Assembly (NCBI GenBank): GCA_029204225.1
Contig: MU832245.1
Location: forward strand, 16,960 to 80,959
Reading direction: 5' to 3'
From: Diphasiastrum complanatum
Taxonomy: Eukaryota; Streptophyta; Lycopodiopsida; Lycopodiales; Lycopodiaceae
DNA: 64,000 bases
In this document: in pieces, positions 43,641 to 55,365 of the stretch
How positions within the stretch are numbered: the stretch's first letter is position 1
Layout: each line of letters begins with the position of its first letter
Translations under genes and position numbers: made by a program
The notes under the pieces: generated by a model
What the model was told of the DNA's origin: nothing
The model's input: the letters and a program-made list of their open reading frames with translations, nothing else
Databases searched by the model: none

Positions 43641-43927
43641 GAAATTCCAATATAATCTAGTGCAGTATGCAGATCACATCACACAATCACCATAGCCACT
43701 CCTCACAAGTTCTCAAAGATGGCACAACAAAAGTTAATAGATTACAAAGAAACATTGTACATATAGAGTATTCACAAACTGCATGAAAAGGCAAATGTCC
43801 TAAAATCGGCCTACCACCTGTTAAACTAAGGTCGGCCCAATATGGCCAAATTCGACCAATAAACTTGGATGCCCCCAAGTATAGCAAGTACAGTAAATCT
43901 AGACCTGTTCTTAATTCCAATATTAAG
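43641..43927. other. Foreign block replacing part of C2 gag
   Basis: About 287 bp unrelated to element C replaces the segment from the gag C-terminus to just before the protease. AATTCCAATAT occurs at both edges (43643 and 43917). On the minus strand the block reads like a gene 3' end or UTR with GTTTCTTTGTAATCTATTAA, but I recognise no product. Confidence 0.55.
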
Positions 43928-44419
43928 TGAAGGTGACAAAGATTCGTGGTGGATTGATAGTGGAGCTAGTTCACACATGACTAGTCACAAGGAGTTCTTT
44001 ACTTCTTTGGTCACTTATGATGGAGCCAAGAAAGCAATTCACATGGCCAATGGTGGTGAGTGTGTGATTGAAGGTATTGGTTCAATTCCTATTTTTCTCT
44101 CTAAAGCAAGACTTGATGGTGTTCTTTATATTCCTTCACTTTCAAGGAATTTGCTAAGAGTTGGTCAAATGATAGAGAAAGGATACATGGTAAAGTTTGG
44201 TGGTGATGCTTGTTTCATTACAACGGAAAAAATCTTGGTTGCTAGGGGCAATAGACAAGGTAGACTTTTCAAGCTTGATGCTTTTGTTATGGCTAAAAAA
44301 AAGGATGGAATGGAAAAGGAGATTGGTCTCAACTTTTCAAAGTTCCCTTTTAGCATCAATAAGATTGGTGGATCTTATGCATAGTCTAACAAGCTTCCTT
44401 ATGCTAGATCTAGGTCAAG
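43928..44419 (+). pseudogene. Aspartic protease region of element C2
   Basis: The frame opens at EGDKDSWWIDSGASSHMT with the DSG active site, then AIHMANGGECVIEGIGSIP, LYIPSLSRNLLRVGQM, GRLFKLDAFVMAKKKDGM and GLNFSKFPFSINKIGG. It is nearly identical to element C. Missing bases relative to C occur after PIFLS. A TAG ends it at 44382-44384, and the insertion follows at 44420. Confidence 0.8.
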
Positions 44420-45502
44420 ATTGTTGGGAGAGAGAGGGGAGAATAAATGATGAACACGAACGAGAAACGAACTCGAACAAGAAACAAATGAGAAACGAAC
44501 TCAAACAAAAATGTTCGTGCGCAGCGAAATGAATTATTTGACTCTCTCCTTAAGCATGACTATGCCTATCAGAATGAACAGACCTTTGGTGATGAAATCA
44601 TGTTCATTCTAGATTACGTAGCCAAACGTTTAATGGATGAAGTGCTAGATGAATAATTTGTCGCGAATTGCAAGACAAATTATCTGTCGTGAATGATTCG
44701 CAAAGAGCTAGACTATGCTTGACTGATAATTAGTCACGAATGATTCTTGAAAGACAAGACTAAAGTTAATTGTCTATTACCAGAAAGAGCAACTAGAAAG
44801 ATTAGACAAAATGAAGAATAAACATAGCAATATTAACACAGATTTGAACGCAGAACAAATGAACTGTATGAGATTAAGTATATCAAGTTTTGTTGTTCTT
44901 TGCTTGAAGTAATCGACAGTCTTGTATTTTGTGGTTGTTTCGTTTGCAATATCTGCAGAACAGCTTCTTCTTCGTCTGCGGATTCGATGTTTCTTGTGCT
45001 GAGCTGGTTTTTAGTCTAGCTTTTATTGCTTTGGGTCTTTCTTTTTCTCCTGCTTTGTTGTGCTCTTGTTGGTGTACAAGGCGTGAGAATCAGTTAAGGA
45101 ACTTGAGGCTTCGTTCTGCCGTGTGTCTTCTTGCAACAACATAGTAATGACTCTCGAAAGAGTCAATTCTGGATGAGTCATGATGATCATCACCCAACTG
45201 TCGTAAGAACTTGGCAAACTTGTAAGCAGTTGCATCACTGCATCTAGATCCGATAGTGGCCATTTGTCTTAGCAGGTTCTTGAACTGATTAATGTGATTC
45301 TGCTAAGAATCATCATTCGTCATCTTGAGAGAGTAGAATTTCTTCTTGAGATGTAGCTTAGAAGCTATATCTTGCACGTTGTAGAGCGTGCTCAAGAGGT
45401 CCCAGACTTCTTTCGATGTCTGAGCCTCGGATACATGGCCGATCTGTGTATTCATGATGTTGAGGATGATCAGCGCGAAAGCTTTTCCATCCGTTGGATC
45501 TA
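44420..45502 (-). mobile_element. Nested copia fragment I with gag
   Basis: Inserted in C2 after GATCTAGGTCAAGA. It begins TGTTGGGAG (LTR-like, 44420 to about 44990). From 45502 down to 45023 on the minus strand it encodes a copia gag of another lineage: IMNTQIGHVSEAQTSKEVWD, LLSTLYNVQDIASKLHLKKK, then a stop, NHINQFKNLLRQMATIG, and from 45238 LLTSLPSSYDSWVMIIM. The fragment is truncated at both ends, and about 1 kb of element C sequence is missing at the insertion site, so a deletion accompanied it. Confidence 0.65.
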
Positions 45503-46115
45503 GATCATATGTTTGAGAGGGAGTATTTCTAGAGGTTCAAGTTTGAAGATATTCATATCTTTGATATCTTTGATGATCAAGAGAAAGGTAAGCAAGTGGA
45601 AGCGACTCACTTTGCTTTACTCACATGTTTTATAGAATCTTCTTGTGTAGATGATGCTATGCAAGTGGATATTGGTTGTTATGGTTTTCATGCTGGAAAA
45701 GCAAGTACTGGATCTGGAAAACAAAGTTTGTTCAATGACTTTGATGGTTAAGAGGAAGATCAAGAGGTTGGTCTTAAAGGGCTTCAATGACACAAAAGGA
45801 AAGGTGGCAATTTGGAGCTAGTCAAGAGCATCAAAGGAAAGTTATTTGGCAAAGATGTTTTGGACCTGTTTTGAAGGTGCTTGAAGACTCAAGTAAGGTC
45901 AAAGGAGTAGCAAGGAAGTGTTGGTCAAGTTTACTTTACTTGTTCTATCTCATGTTTGAGCTATTTCATGTGAATGTGTGCAAATTGTCAAAATATGGAC
46001 AAACTAGCTACATTGTCTTGCAATATCTTATTGTTGGAGTTGTACTAGCATTCTTGGCTGGTTTTGCTTATGGAAATGAAGATATTGGAGGCTCATTATG
46101 TCACTCATTCATGGC
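45503..46115 (+). pseudogene. ORF2 region of element C2 (partial)
   Basis: It reads EDIHIFDIFDDQEKGKQVEA, THFALLTCF, KQSLFNDFDG, then frame breaks, then from about 45892 LEDSSKVKGVARKCWSSLLY, LFYLMFELFHVNVCKLSKYG and YIVLQYLIVGVVLAFLAGFA. This matches the unrecognised ORF2 of element C over about 200 codons, with stops where C has sense codons (for example in FDG*EEDQ and LQ*HKRK). Similarity ends near 46115. Confidence 0.75.
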
Positions 46116-46791
46116 CAAGTCATCAAGCCAATTTGTGTTGCTTTTTTGGAGCTTTTTCTTGTGTAGCTCAAATCTTGTGTAGATATGAATTTTCCATTAA
46201 GTGTACTTTCACTTTAGGAATCTTTAATGAGGAAATTAAATATACATGCTGGTTCTTTCCATGATTTATGATTCTAGGCTATGTTTTGGAACTAACCAAG
46301 TGTCTTTCTCTCTCACACTAGTCGAACTAGCACATAGATTTGATAAAACTTGATCAACTCTTGATCATAGCACAATAGAATGAATCTTTGAATCAAAAAG
46401 AACTTCAAGCACAATCTTGAAAAGATCAAAAACCTACTCCACAAGAGATCTTATTCAATCTTTCAGAATCCACAAAAATACATACTATTGAATGAATCAA
46501 AATCTATATGCAAAACTAGCAAACTTGATATAGATTCTATAAAAATTCATCCTCCACTATCATATGAAATTTTTATCTCCAAGGCCCAATAAATGAAAAC
46601 AAAAATTGGCCTATCACAAGTTATTTGACCTAAAATGTGCTTAGGATCACAAAAATCCACTTTCTACACTTGAAAATGCTTGATTTGATCAAGGAACCAC
46701 GCTATTCTTCACTAGAGTTTATGGCGCCCTCAAATAATCCACTAGATTTGGCACTACCACCAATTTTATCCTACAACCTACCCTGATACCA
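46116..46791 (-). other. Noncoding, probable leader of copia element J
   Basis: AT-rich without frames. It lies upstream of a minus-strand priming-site remnant and so may be the leader of the element whose LTR starts at 46792. Confidence 0.4.
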
Positions 46792-47300
46792 TGTGAAAAA
46801 ATCAGATCCAAAATATCATCAATGGATCATTAGATCTTTGGCTAAATTTGGGTGCACATCTCAAAGTAAAAATCTAGCATCTAACATGCATCTCCATGAA
46901 AATTATTGCATAAATCACTATGAAACATGAGATCCAATTAGGATATGGTTATATCGATACCGCATCAATCCATACATTGTACTTCACATGTGTGGAATCA
47001 AAAATATACATTCTACACGTAGAAATAGCCAATATCAAGAGGGAAAAGCTAGAGATGGATATAGAATAGAAGAAAGAAGGTTCTTCACACCAATAGAAAA
47101 TGCAATATACAAGCCATAGGTGAAGAGACTGCTGGGGAAAAATTGAATCGGATCCAAAATATGCTAAACGGATCAATAGATGTTTAGCTAAATTAGAGTG
47201 CACAACTAGAATCATCAACAAGCTAGAAGGCATGCATCTACCATGCTAGAGCCTGGAAATACATGAAGATCTGATTAAAATAACTAAGATCCGATATAGT
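46792..47300 (-). repeat. Copia LTR fragment J, partly duplicated
   Basis: The minus strand just left of 46792 reads TGGTATCAGGGT, a two-mismatch initiator-Met site. The LTR begins TGTGAAAAAATCAGATCC. A second diverged copy of its first 70 bp (GGATCCAAAATATGCTAAAC...) starts at about 47153, so two LTR starts lie in tandem. It contains CACATGTGTGGAA at about 46986. Confidence 0.45.
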
Positions 47301-47913
47301 ACTCTCCCTTTTGGTACAACAATAGTAGTACATCATCCCTTCACAAGTATAGATTCAACTACACAGATGGGATAATTCTAGATGTCAAAATATACTGAGC
47401 TTTTTTGGGAGTAACATAAGCAAGTATGAATTTTATCCTGAAACTTTGAGATCCTCCAAGAGATACTGGAACTTGAGTCTGTTGGTAAGTTTTCAGTTTC
47501 TGCTTCTCGTGACTACCTTCTATTGTCTGTTTCATCATCTTCATTAAAATCAAATGCTGCTAAATCTAAATTGCATTCTATAAATGCATTGACGCTTGCC
47601 ATAATGGATGCATGCATCATCAAGATGCTCAAGGTCTCCATGAGGGTACAACATGGGACAATCCATCTTTAATACCTTGGAGACAACGACCATGCTTTTA
47701 TCCATTCCAATTGCTCGGAAAAAATAGTTTTGGCTAGGCTTATTGCTAATGACATAACCGAATGCAACCACCTCTTTATGAAAGAACAAAACAACTTAAA
47801 CACGTTCTTGTAGGTTGTCCATAAAAATGATCGTCATGAAAATACGAAAGAACCACATCATTCTTATTCTATGATAAAATAGATTAATTACAATAATATA
47901 TTTTTCAAAAGTG
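47301..47913 (-). pseudogene. Unidentified coding fragment, possibly plant transposase C-terminus
   Basis: 47550-47789 on the minus strand is open and reads FHKEVVAFGYVISNKPSQNY, then VVVSKVLKMDCPMLYPHGDL and EHLDDACIHYG. The layout (basic valine-rich strand, LK.D...P, L.DA) recalls the C-terminal domain found in plant En/Spm-type transposases, but this is weak. The flanks are AT-rich with no other feature. Confidence 0.25.
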
Positions 47914-50198
47914 TGCACGAGAGAGAGTTACAAGACAACACTTAGTTCCTCTTGACAAAGCAAGACTGAAGCTCTTTAAAGCCTTATTCATAATCCAACA
48001 AGGTAAAGTATAGCTGAAAAGTAAAATACAGTACTAGAAAGCACCATAAAGCATAACCACTTTCAAGACGTCCAGCTGATACCTGCCACCATCCCACAAA
48101 ACAAAACCGCTCAAGTTAGTTTAGTGAGGAAGACAGGTGTCAAAGCTGAAGAACAGTTGTTATTCATGTCCAAAAGAAGTTATACTACTTAACAGCTTTG
48201 AATAGCATTTTAAAACATAGTCCAGTCTTCTCAAACACACAATGTTTTAGCGATAGGCCAAGATGTTATATCACCGTATCAGGGCGAGTGCCATACTGAT
48301 CAGCTTACGGTCAATTGGTCCATATCAGTTTGTTTTAATCAAAGAGGAGTATGAAAAGTTTAAACCGTTAGGAGTTTTATTTAGCCAAAAGACTTGGTGT
48401 GAAGACGTGTGCTGGTATCAGAGCAAATCCATGCTATATTGACCCAAGTGACCCTTACGACATAAGGTATGTCATACACTGTTCATACTCCTGAGCATAT
48501 CCATGCTTTCCAGTTGTATCTCACCAAAAGTCTAAAGTAACACTAATGGAGGAAAGGTGAAGTGTTACCCTGAATGTTATATCAGAATGATATAATATAC
48601 ACGATATAAGGACACTGTAAAGGAAAGATGTCATTAAAATAGAGTAAGAGACTACCAGTGTTTATACTAGGTAGTAGGGCAGATCTGTGCCACTCTACTC
48701 CCTTAGTATAAACTATGATTCTTACACATATCCATGTTGTCTAAGATCATAATACTGGAGTCCAAACTGTTACTTTTAGTGACCAATTCTTTTTTCCAGG
48801 TATTTTTGTTTGATTTGAGTGTGGGCTTATGTCTTTACTTACTTTTGAACAAGGGAAGTCAAAAAGCGGAAAGAAAAGTGGAAAGAAAGAGTGAACTTAT
48901 GTAGAGTGAAGGTATATCATAGTCTTTATGGAACCAAAACCACCATGCTTACTGAAGTCATGAAAAGTATATTTAAACTCGAAAGGTGTACCTGAATAGT
49001 TGTAGACATAGCTTCTTGAGAGGCAGCTATATTAGTTTTTTAATCGACTGAGTTCTTATTCTTTTAGAACATAAGAAAGCCAAGAAACCATGAAGTGAGC
49101 ATACTGCTTTGAGAAGTTATGCAAAAAGCGCTTTACACGACATCTTTTGATTATGTAAGTTAACTTACAACGTAGAGATCCAGTTGGTTGCATACCTTTC
49201 AGTATTGAGTGGTCGGTTTAGGAAAGAACCAAGTAGTATTCTGACAAAGCTAGAGCAGTATAAGAAAGCTACAACATGAGATACCATTAGCTTCATACTA
49301 TGAAATCATAGAATCTATGAATACTTGTAAAGAGAGCACATAAGTAAGAGTTATGCATGAATGTTTCCATCATTCCATTGTTGGTTGGAGGAAGCTAAAG
49401 AAGTGAAAAATTCTATGAACAGATAGCACAAGTTCATGGTCCATCACTGGACAATTAGCCATGCATGAATATACAATATTATCAACTGAAGAGGAGACCA
49501 CCCTCATGTCCATCGCTGGCACAACAGGGTCTCTATATGTAGATTTGTTATTTAAATGTGAGTTTATCATGCCTATGAAATCCATCGCTGGATAACACAT
49601 AGCACTATTGATACATCTTCATCTTATGAGAAATATTTCAGCGATCTGTCCATCGCTGGACAACGCCCATTTCTAATCAAAAAAAGCCATGAAGTATGTG
49701 TAGGAGTGAGGCAGCCCTCCATCGCTGCTCACTGAGCCATAAGGAGCAAGCAAAAGTATGGAAAAATCATGGTTACAATATTATTACTATCACCTGTGAT
49801 TTCAGAGAATTATCACATACTGTGAAACTGTCCATCACTGCCTATTGAGGCAGGGTGGATGGTTTCAAGAAACCAAAAGTGACATTGTTGTCCATCGCTA
49901 GACCTCAATGTGTTCGTGCCCTATCACAACCTTTACATGGTTTAGAGAGATGAGTGGCATTTAAACGTAGATCATTATTAAAGCATTCTCCCCCGAAAAG
50001 TAGAGTAAATACAAACGTAATGTAAGAGAGAAGCAAATGCATATCGTAAGTTGTCAAATTGCTGCTCCGTAGTTAGGTAGGGCACACTTTCAATGAGTAT
50101 CAGAGGAGCAGAGTTCTTCATCGGTGTTGTAAAGCAAAAAGGGTTGAAAAGAGCATGTACTTATAGTGTCCAATAAGGTAGTAACCTGGAAGGAGAGA
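47914..50198. repeat. Long direct repeat R1
   Basis: It matches 54048-54578 plus 60449-61770 in the same orientation, from GAGAGAGTTACAAGACA to AATAAGGTAGTAACCTGGAA. R1 has about 175 bp (48534-48708) missing in the right copy, where an F element inserted. It contains the CCATCGCTGG array and a 12-base TGGTATCAGAGC at 48413-48424. No coding frame. R1 and R2 flank the Penelope-like RT region and may be its pseudo-LTRs. Confidence 0.8.
49439..49902. repeat. Seven-copy CCATCGCTGG hairpin array
   Basis: Copies begin at 49439, 49508, 49581, 49648, 49719, 49830 and 49890. The best ones read GTCCATCGCTGGAC, a self-complementary 14-mer with a TCGC loop. Spacing is 60-73 bp except for one interval of 111 bp. 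The intervening sequences are unrelated to each other. Diverged versions occur in R2 at 61091-61480. Confidence 0.75.
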
Positions 50199-50413
50199 GA
50201 GGGAGTGAGAAAATCTATTTCCCTCCAAATTATTTTAAATGGACCAAAGCATTTCAAATATTTGTGGGAAAACTTTCTAAGTAAAAAATGGAACTCCATC
50301 ATGTGCAAGGGTACAACAATAAAATCCTTGTAAGCATGAAGTCGCGGTACATAAGTATCTGTCCATGTTTTTTGTTTAATGCAGTAGAATAAAACTGAAC
50401 AAAGGGGCATCCA

Positions 50414-50415
<2 letters not shown>
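50199..50415. other. Spacer between R1 and GA array
   Basis: AT-rich, no frame of its own. It lies downstream (minus sense) of the RT pseudogene and the GA array. Confidence 0.35.
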
Positions 50416-50644
<229 letters not shown>

Positions 50645-50702
50645 CAACCGACCCACAATTAGTGAATCTCTTCGGGGGTAGTTAGCTCCCCGAAAGAAAT
50701 AG

Positions 50703-52763
50703 CTAATTACCCACCAAAAGAACATCAATATCATGAGGTAACGTGTATGACAAACCGGGAAACGCTTTCGAAGAAAGTAGCTTATTGATGATATGACATA
50801 GCTTATCTCTCATAAAACCATATTTTTGAAAAGCATCAACAAGTATTCCTACCTCGTTAAGAAAAGTCTCTTGCAAGATACAACAGTACATTGTGGCAAT
50901 AACTTGTGAAATAATAACTTTATAAGAATTATAGATTGGTCTGTTTGAAGCCAGATGTATATATTGTAAGTAAAGAAATGATAGTTCTCTTCTTTTGTCA
51001 TATTTAGAAAGATAAGTCAGGCCAGTTTTATTATCGAAGGTAATAGAAATATTTAAAAAGCTGTTTTTGTTTCCTTCAGTCATTTTTCTTTCTATTTATA
51101 GAAAGTTCAAGGGATAGATCCAGAACGGGTTATCAAGGTTCCTTACTTGTGTTTTGTCCATAAAAAGTTTGATATTAGGGTTATTGATGAAGCAAATGTC
51201 ATCTATATATCTAAAAGAATGTCAAAAGTCATTCATAAATGAGGTCAGGCCCAGTTTAGCAAGTCTCTTAAATTGTGCTTCAAAAAAGGAAAAATACCAA
51301 TTGCACCATGTAGGTGAGTAGGAAAAACCCATAGAGATACCTCGTGTCTGTCTCCAGGTTCTGTTTCCAAGTCTAACAATACAATTATCAATCAAGAAGT
51401 CATTCCATTGATAGAGTAAGTTTATATCCAAAGCATGCCAGTCTTGTGATTGTTTTGCCTTCCAAGACCAATTGAAAAGTTCGCGTGAATTATTCCATAT
51501 AAAGCATATAGGTTCACATCTGGAATATTTAAAGACATATTTTATTGCCTTTTTCATGACAATTTTCAAACCCTCTAGGCCATCTAGGAGAATATTCTTG
51601 TAGCATTTTGAGATATCTGCGACCCACATATTGGTAATCAGAGATGGTAGGTTTAGATAGAAATCCATTGATGACTCACATTACCAATGTAAAATTGTAT
51701 CAGCTTTAAGGATACTCTTGTATGTATTTGCCTTAAGGCCTGCTCCTTCCATGAGGAAGGGTGACAACATACCAAGAGCTCCTGCGAGAAATTTGGCAAG
51801 TATGGTAAAACAACAATCGTGAGCATTGGTAATCCATCTGAAAGAGTCTTTGTGGGCTTTAAAAGTGCAGAGGAAGTAAGGTAGAGAATTGTTTCCCAAG
51901 AAAAATTCAGGTAGAACATTTGTAGAAATGTTCGTTATATATGACAAGGAATCCTCCACAATATTAGATTGATCGTTAGGGAAAGGAGTAAAATATGGAT
52001 TGTTAAGTTGTTTTATGGCCAAATTTCACACAAAGATTTTACACATGAAACATGGATTATGCTATGCTTTATCAATTCCATTAACATATAGAGAGTTTGT
52101 AAGCCAAAGTAGTTCATCCTTTGCAATCTTATTTTTGGAAAGAGATTCAGTGTTTCCATGAAGCCATTTTCCCTTTCTAATATGACTTAAAGCAATACTT
52201 TTACAAAACGTAGCATGGTCCTTTTTTGTGTTGTTGTCTAAAGCATCATAAGAAGGTAGGAATTCCATAAGTTTAAACCATCCATAATAAAGCTCCAAAG
52301 CGATTTCATTCACATTGGCTTGTCTAAGAGTAATATGATTTAGGCCTTTTTCTAACAATTTTTGTAAGAGAGAATTATTAATAATCTTACAATCTGTGCA
52401 GATGACATGGCCAAATTTTTCAGAAATAAAGTTCTTGAAACGGTTAAAAGCATAACATTGACAAGGATGAATATTATCTATATCAAAATGGCAAAACACA
52501 TCATCAGAAAAATACCATTCACATTTAACACTTGGTAGATAAGTCTAGCCAAATGTAATATCATAAAAGAGTTCGTCAATAGTACCAAAAATCCTGCGTA
52601 AAATGTGAGCGTAAAAATGCTTCACATGGATAAACTCAAATACTCTATTTTGATAACATAAATGTAAAAAAAATCTCCCAGAATAGCTACTAGTGAAAAA
52701 CTGGAGACGTCCGGTTGCTAAAACGCTGATTTTTCTTCTAACACTATCTTTTTCATCCTGCAC
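50703..52763 (-). pseudogene. Penelope-like reverse transcriptase
   Basis: One minus-strand frame carries an RT of the Penelope-like (PLE) type. In order: KNFISEKFGHVICTDCKIIN and LLQKLLEKGLNHI (N-terminal PLE segment), LPYFLCTFKAHKDSFRWI (fingers), MWVADISKCYKNI (first catalytic Asp), TWRQTRGISMGFSYSP, the catalytic SFRYIDDICF at 51198-51209, and a long thumb with FLNISITFDN, YIHLASNRPIYNSYK and LVDAFQKYGFMRDKL. The frame is unbroken except for six stops (52545, 52062, 52026, 51681, 51222, 51096; all three stop types) and has no internal frameshift. No GIY-YIG endonuclease is readable after the thumb, so it would be an endonuclease-lacking PLE or a truncated one. Not functional. Confidence 0.65.
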
Positions 52764-52768
52764 ATCGA

Positions 52769-53760
52769 TTAGGATCTGTAAAAATTCAACTTTTCGATTG
52801 GTAAGTCTTCTTTGTTTCCACTGCTCTGTCCTTCCTTTGCTTTGTAATCTGAGACATGCTTCTTCTTCTCTGTTCCTAAACCGGAGATGACTGAGTTCGG
52901 ATTATTCAAGTTAAAAGAGCTTGTCTTTTTGTTTGAGTTCTGGAAGTATTTGTCTTGGAGGGTAGAAAAACTGGGACGTTTTAAGAGGCGTTCTATTTTA
53001 CGGATATTCTCGGCATCTCCTAAAGGTGCAAGTAATCTGGCAGAGGAGTCCTTAGCCAGTTCAATAGAGGCATTAATCATTATTGGCAGATAAAAAAAAA
53101 AGTGATATGAGATTTTACCACATTCCTAGCAGGTTTATTTAGCCACATGAAGAAGACATTTATCTGATTATGGAGAGAAGCACCAGAAAAAAAACTTGGC
53201 CAGGTTATTCATAATGAACCAGATAGCATGATCAAACCAAATGATGGAAGAACTGTTTTTACATTTATCACCACATGTATATTTGAAAAAGAATCTTTTC
53301 CAGTTCTATATTCTGGCTTGGTGAAGCTTCATTCTATTGAAGCCAATCTCAAAGTGTCCTCTAGTCCTGGCCCAAACCTGCTCAGAGGGGCAACGATAGG
53401 GTTCAAATCTGTTTATGCGGATAATGGTATCAAAAGAAACACGGGTCTCGAGTGAGGGATTTTTGTGCAAAGTGGCCAATTTGCATACTTGTATTTTTTT
53501 TCTGTCAAATGAGTCATCAGAATCCAAAGGTCAGTAGGTATCGGTGCGAGGAAATTAACAGAAGAGAGACTCCAGAGCTTGTAAGAAGTGAGAATAGATT
53601 TGAACTCAATGACTCTAACAGGCACAAAAGAGACTTGGCAGTTTTTGGATTGACAGAAATCAAAAGAGAAAAGGTCACCAATATCGCAAATGTCTTGAGA
53701 AAAGATCTTAAGTTGAGAGGCACTGCCTTCATCAAGGTCTAAATCTTTACCCAATCGATA
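52769..53760 (-). pseudogene. N-terminal region of the Penelope-like ORF
   Basis: 52769-53080 is open in the neighbouring frame (IELAKDSSARLLAPLGDAEN, IRKIERLLKRPSFSTLQDKY, NSVISGLGTEKKKHV) and shifts into the RT frame near 52770-52800 (VEFLQILIDVQDEKDSVRRK). Further upstream, frames at 53306-53527 and 53413-53754 (DIGDLFSFDFCQSKNCQ) are separated by several stops. I do not recognise a domain; charge and position suit an N-terminal extension of the same protein. Confidence 0.4.
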
Positions 53761-54047
53761 GTCTATAGTAAATCAATAAGACAAAGAATCTTATCCTCAG
53801 GTCCAGCAGAAGCACAAGTAGCCCTATCAAATGTAACTCAACAGCCTTCTTCATACAACAAATAATAGTCTCAACAAAAAGGTTAGGAGGAGGTAGGGGT
53901 TCCCCATAACCCAAAGCTGCAGCTTCTTGAAACCACCCTGTGGACTAAAACATACAAAAAGGACCTTTGTTAGCTTATAAATTGGATAGAAGATAAGAGC
54001 TTCAGTACTATTCCACTCAAGGAATAGTCGGATTTACACCACCAGGA
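53761..54047. other. Spacer between Penelope-like ORF and R2
   Basis: No frame and no repeat match noted. Confidence 0.35.
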
Positions 54048-55178
<1,131 letters not shown>

Positions 55179-55365
55179 GGGTCCACGGCCCAAAGTAGTG
55201 CCGGTCCCTCGACACTAGGCTGCAACTGTCGTGAAGGGGCGCTGTTGTCGGTTCGTTTATTGCAAGGACATGGGTGCTTCAGGAAAAGTGTAGATAGAAT
55301 TCGCTTACATAAAACCTGAGGCTTTATTGATTGTTGATCAACAAGAACCTAGACTTGCAAGATTT

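Larger units (their letters stand above)
41978..46115 (+). mobile_element. Second copy of element C (C2), damaged
   Basis: On the plus strand: 5' LTR (41978-42625), priming site, leader, gag (43195-43640), a 287-bp foreign block, protease (43928-44400), an insertion with copia gag (44420-45502), then the extra ORF2 region (45503-46115). No 3' LTR is present. Order and sequence match 9853-15182, so the unusual gag-protease-ORF2 layout without pol is shared by at least two copies. Confidence 0.8.

Noticed and set aside
48413-48424. TGGTATCAGAGC as proof that R1 is a copia LTR end
   Set aside because: The 12-mer is exact in R1 but one base off in R2, the preceding bases are not an LTR CA end and no copia gag follows on that strand. 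Kept only as a note.
49439-49902. CRISPR-like look of the regularly spaced CCATCGCTGG array
   Set aside because: The repeat is only 10-14 bp, imperfect, spacer lengths vary from 60 to 111 bp, no cas genes are near and the host is a plant.
50703-52763. Use of an alternative genetic code to read through the RT stops
   Set aside because: All three stop codons occur in the frame and other genes here use the standard code; pseudogene decay is the simpler reading.
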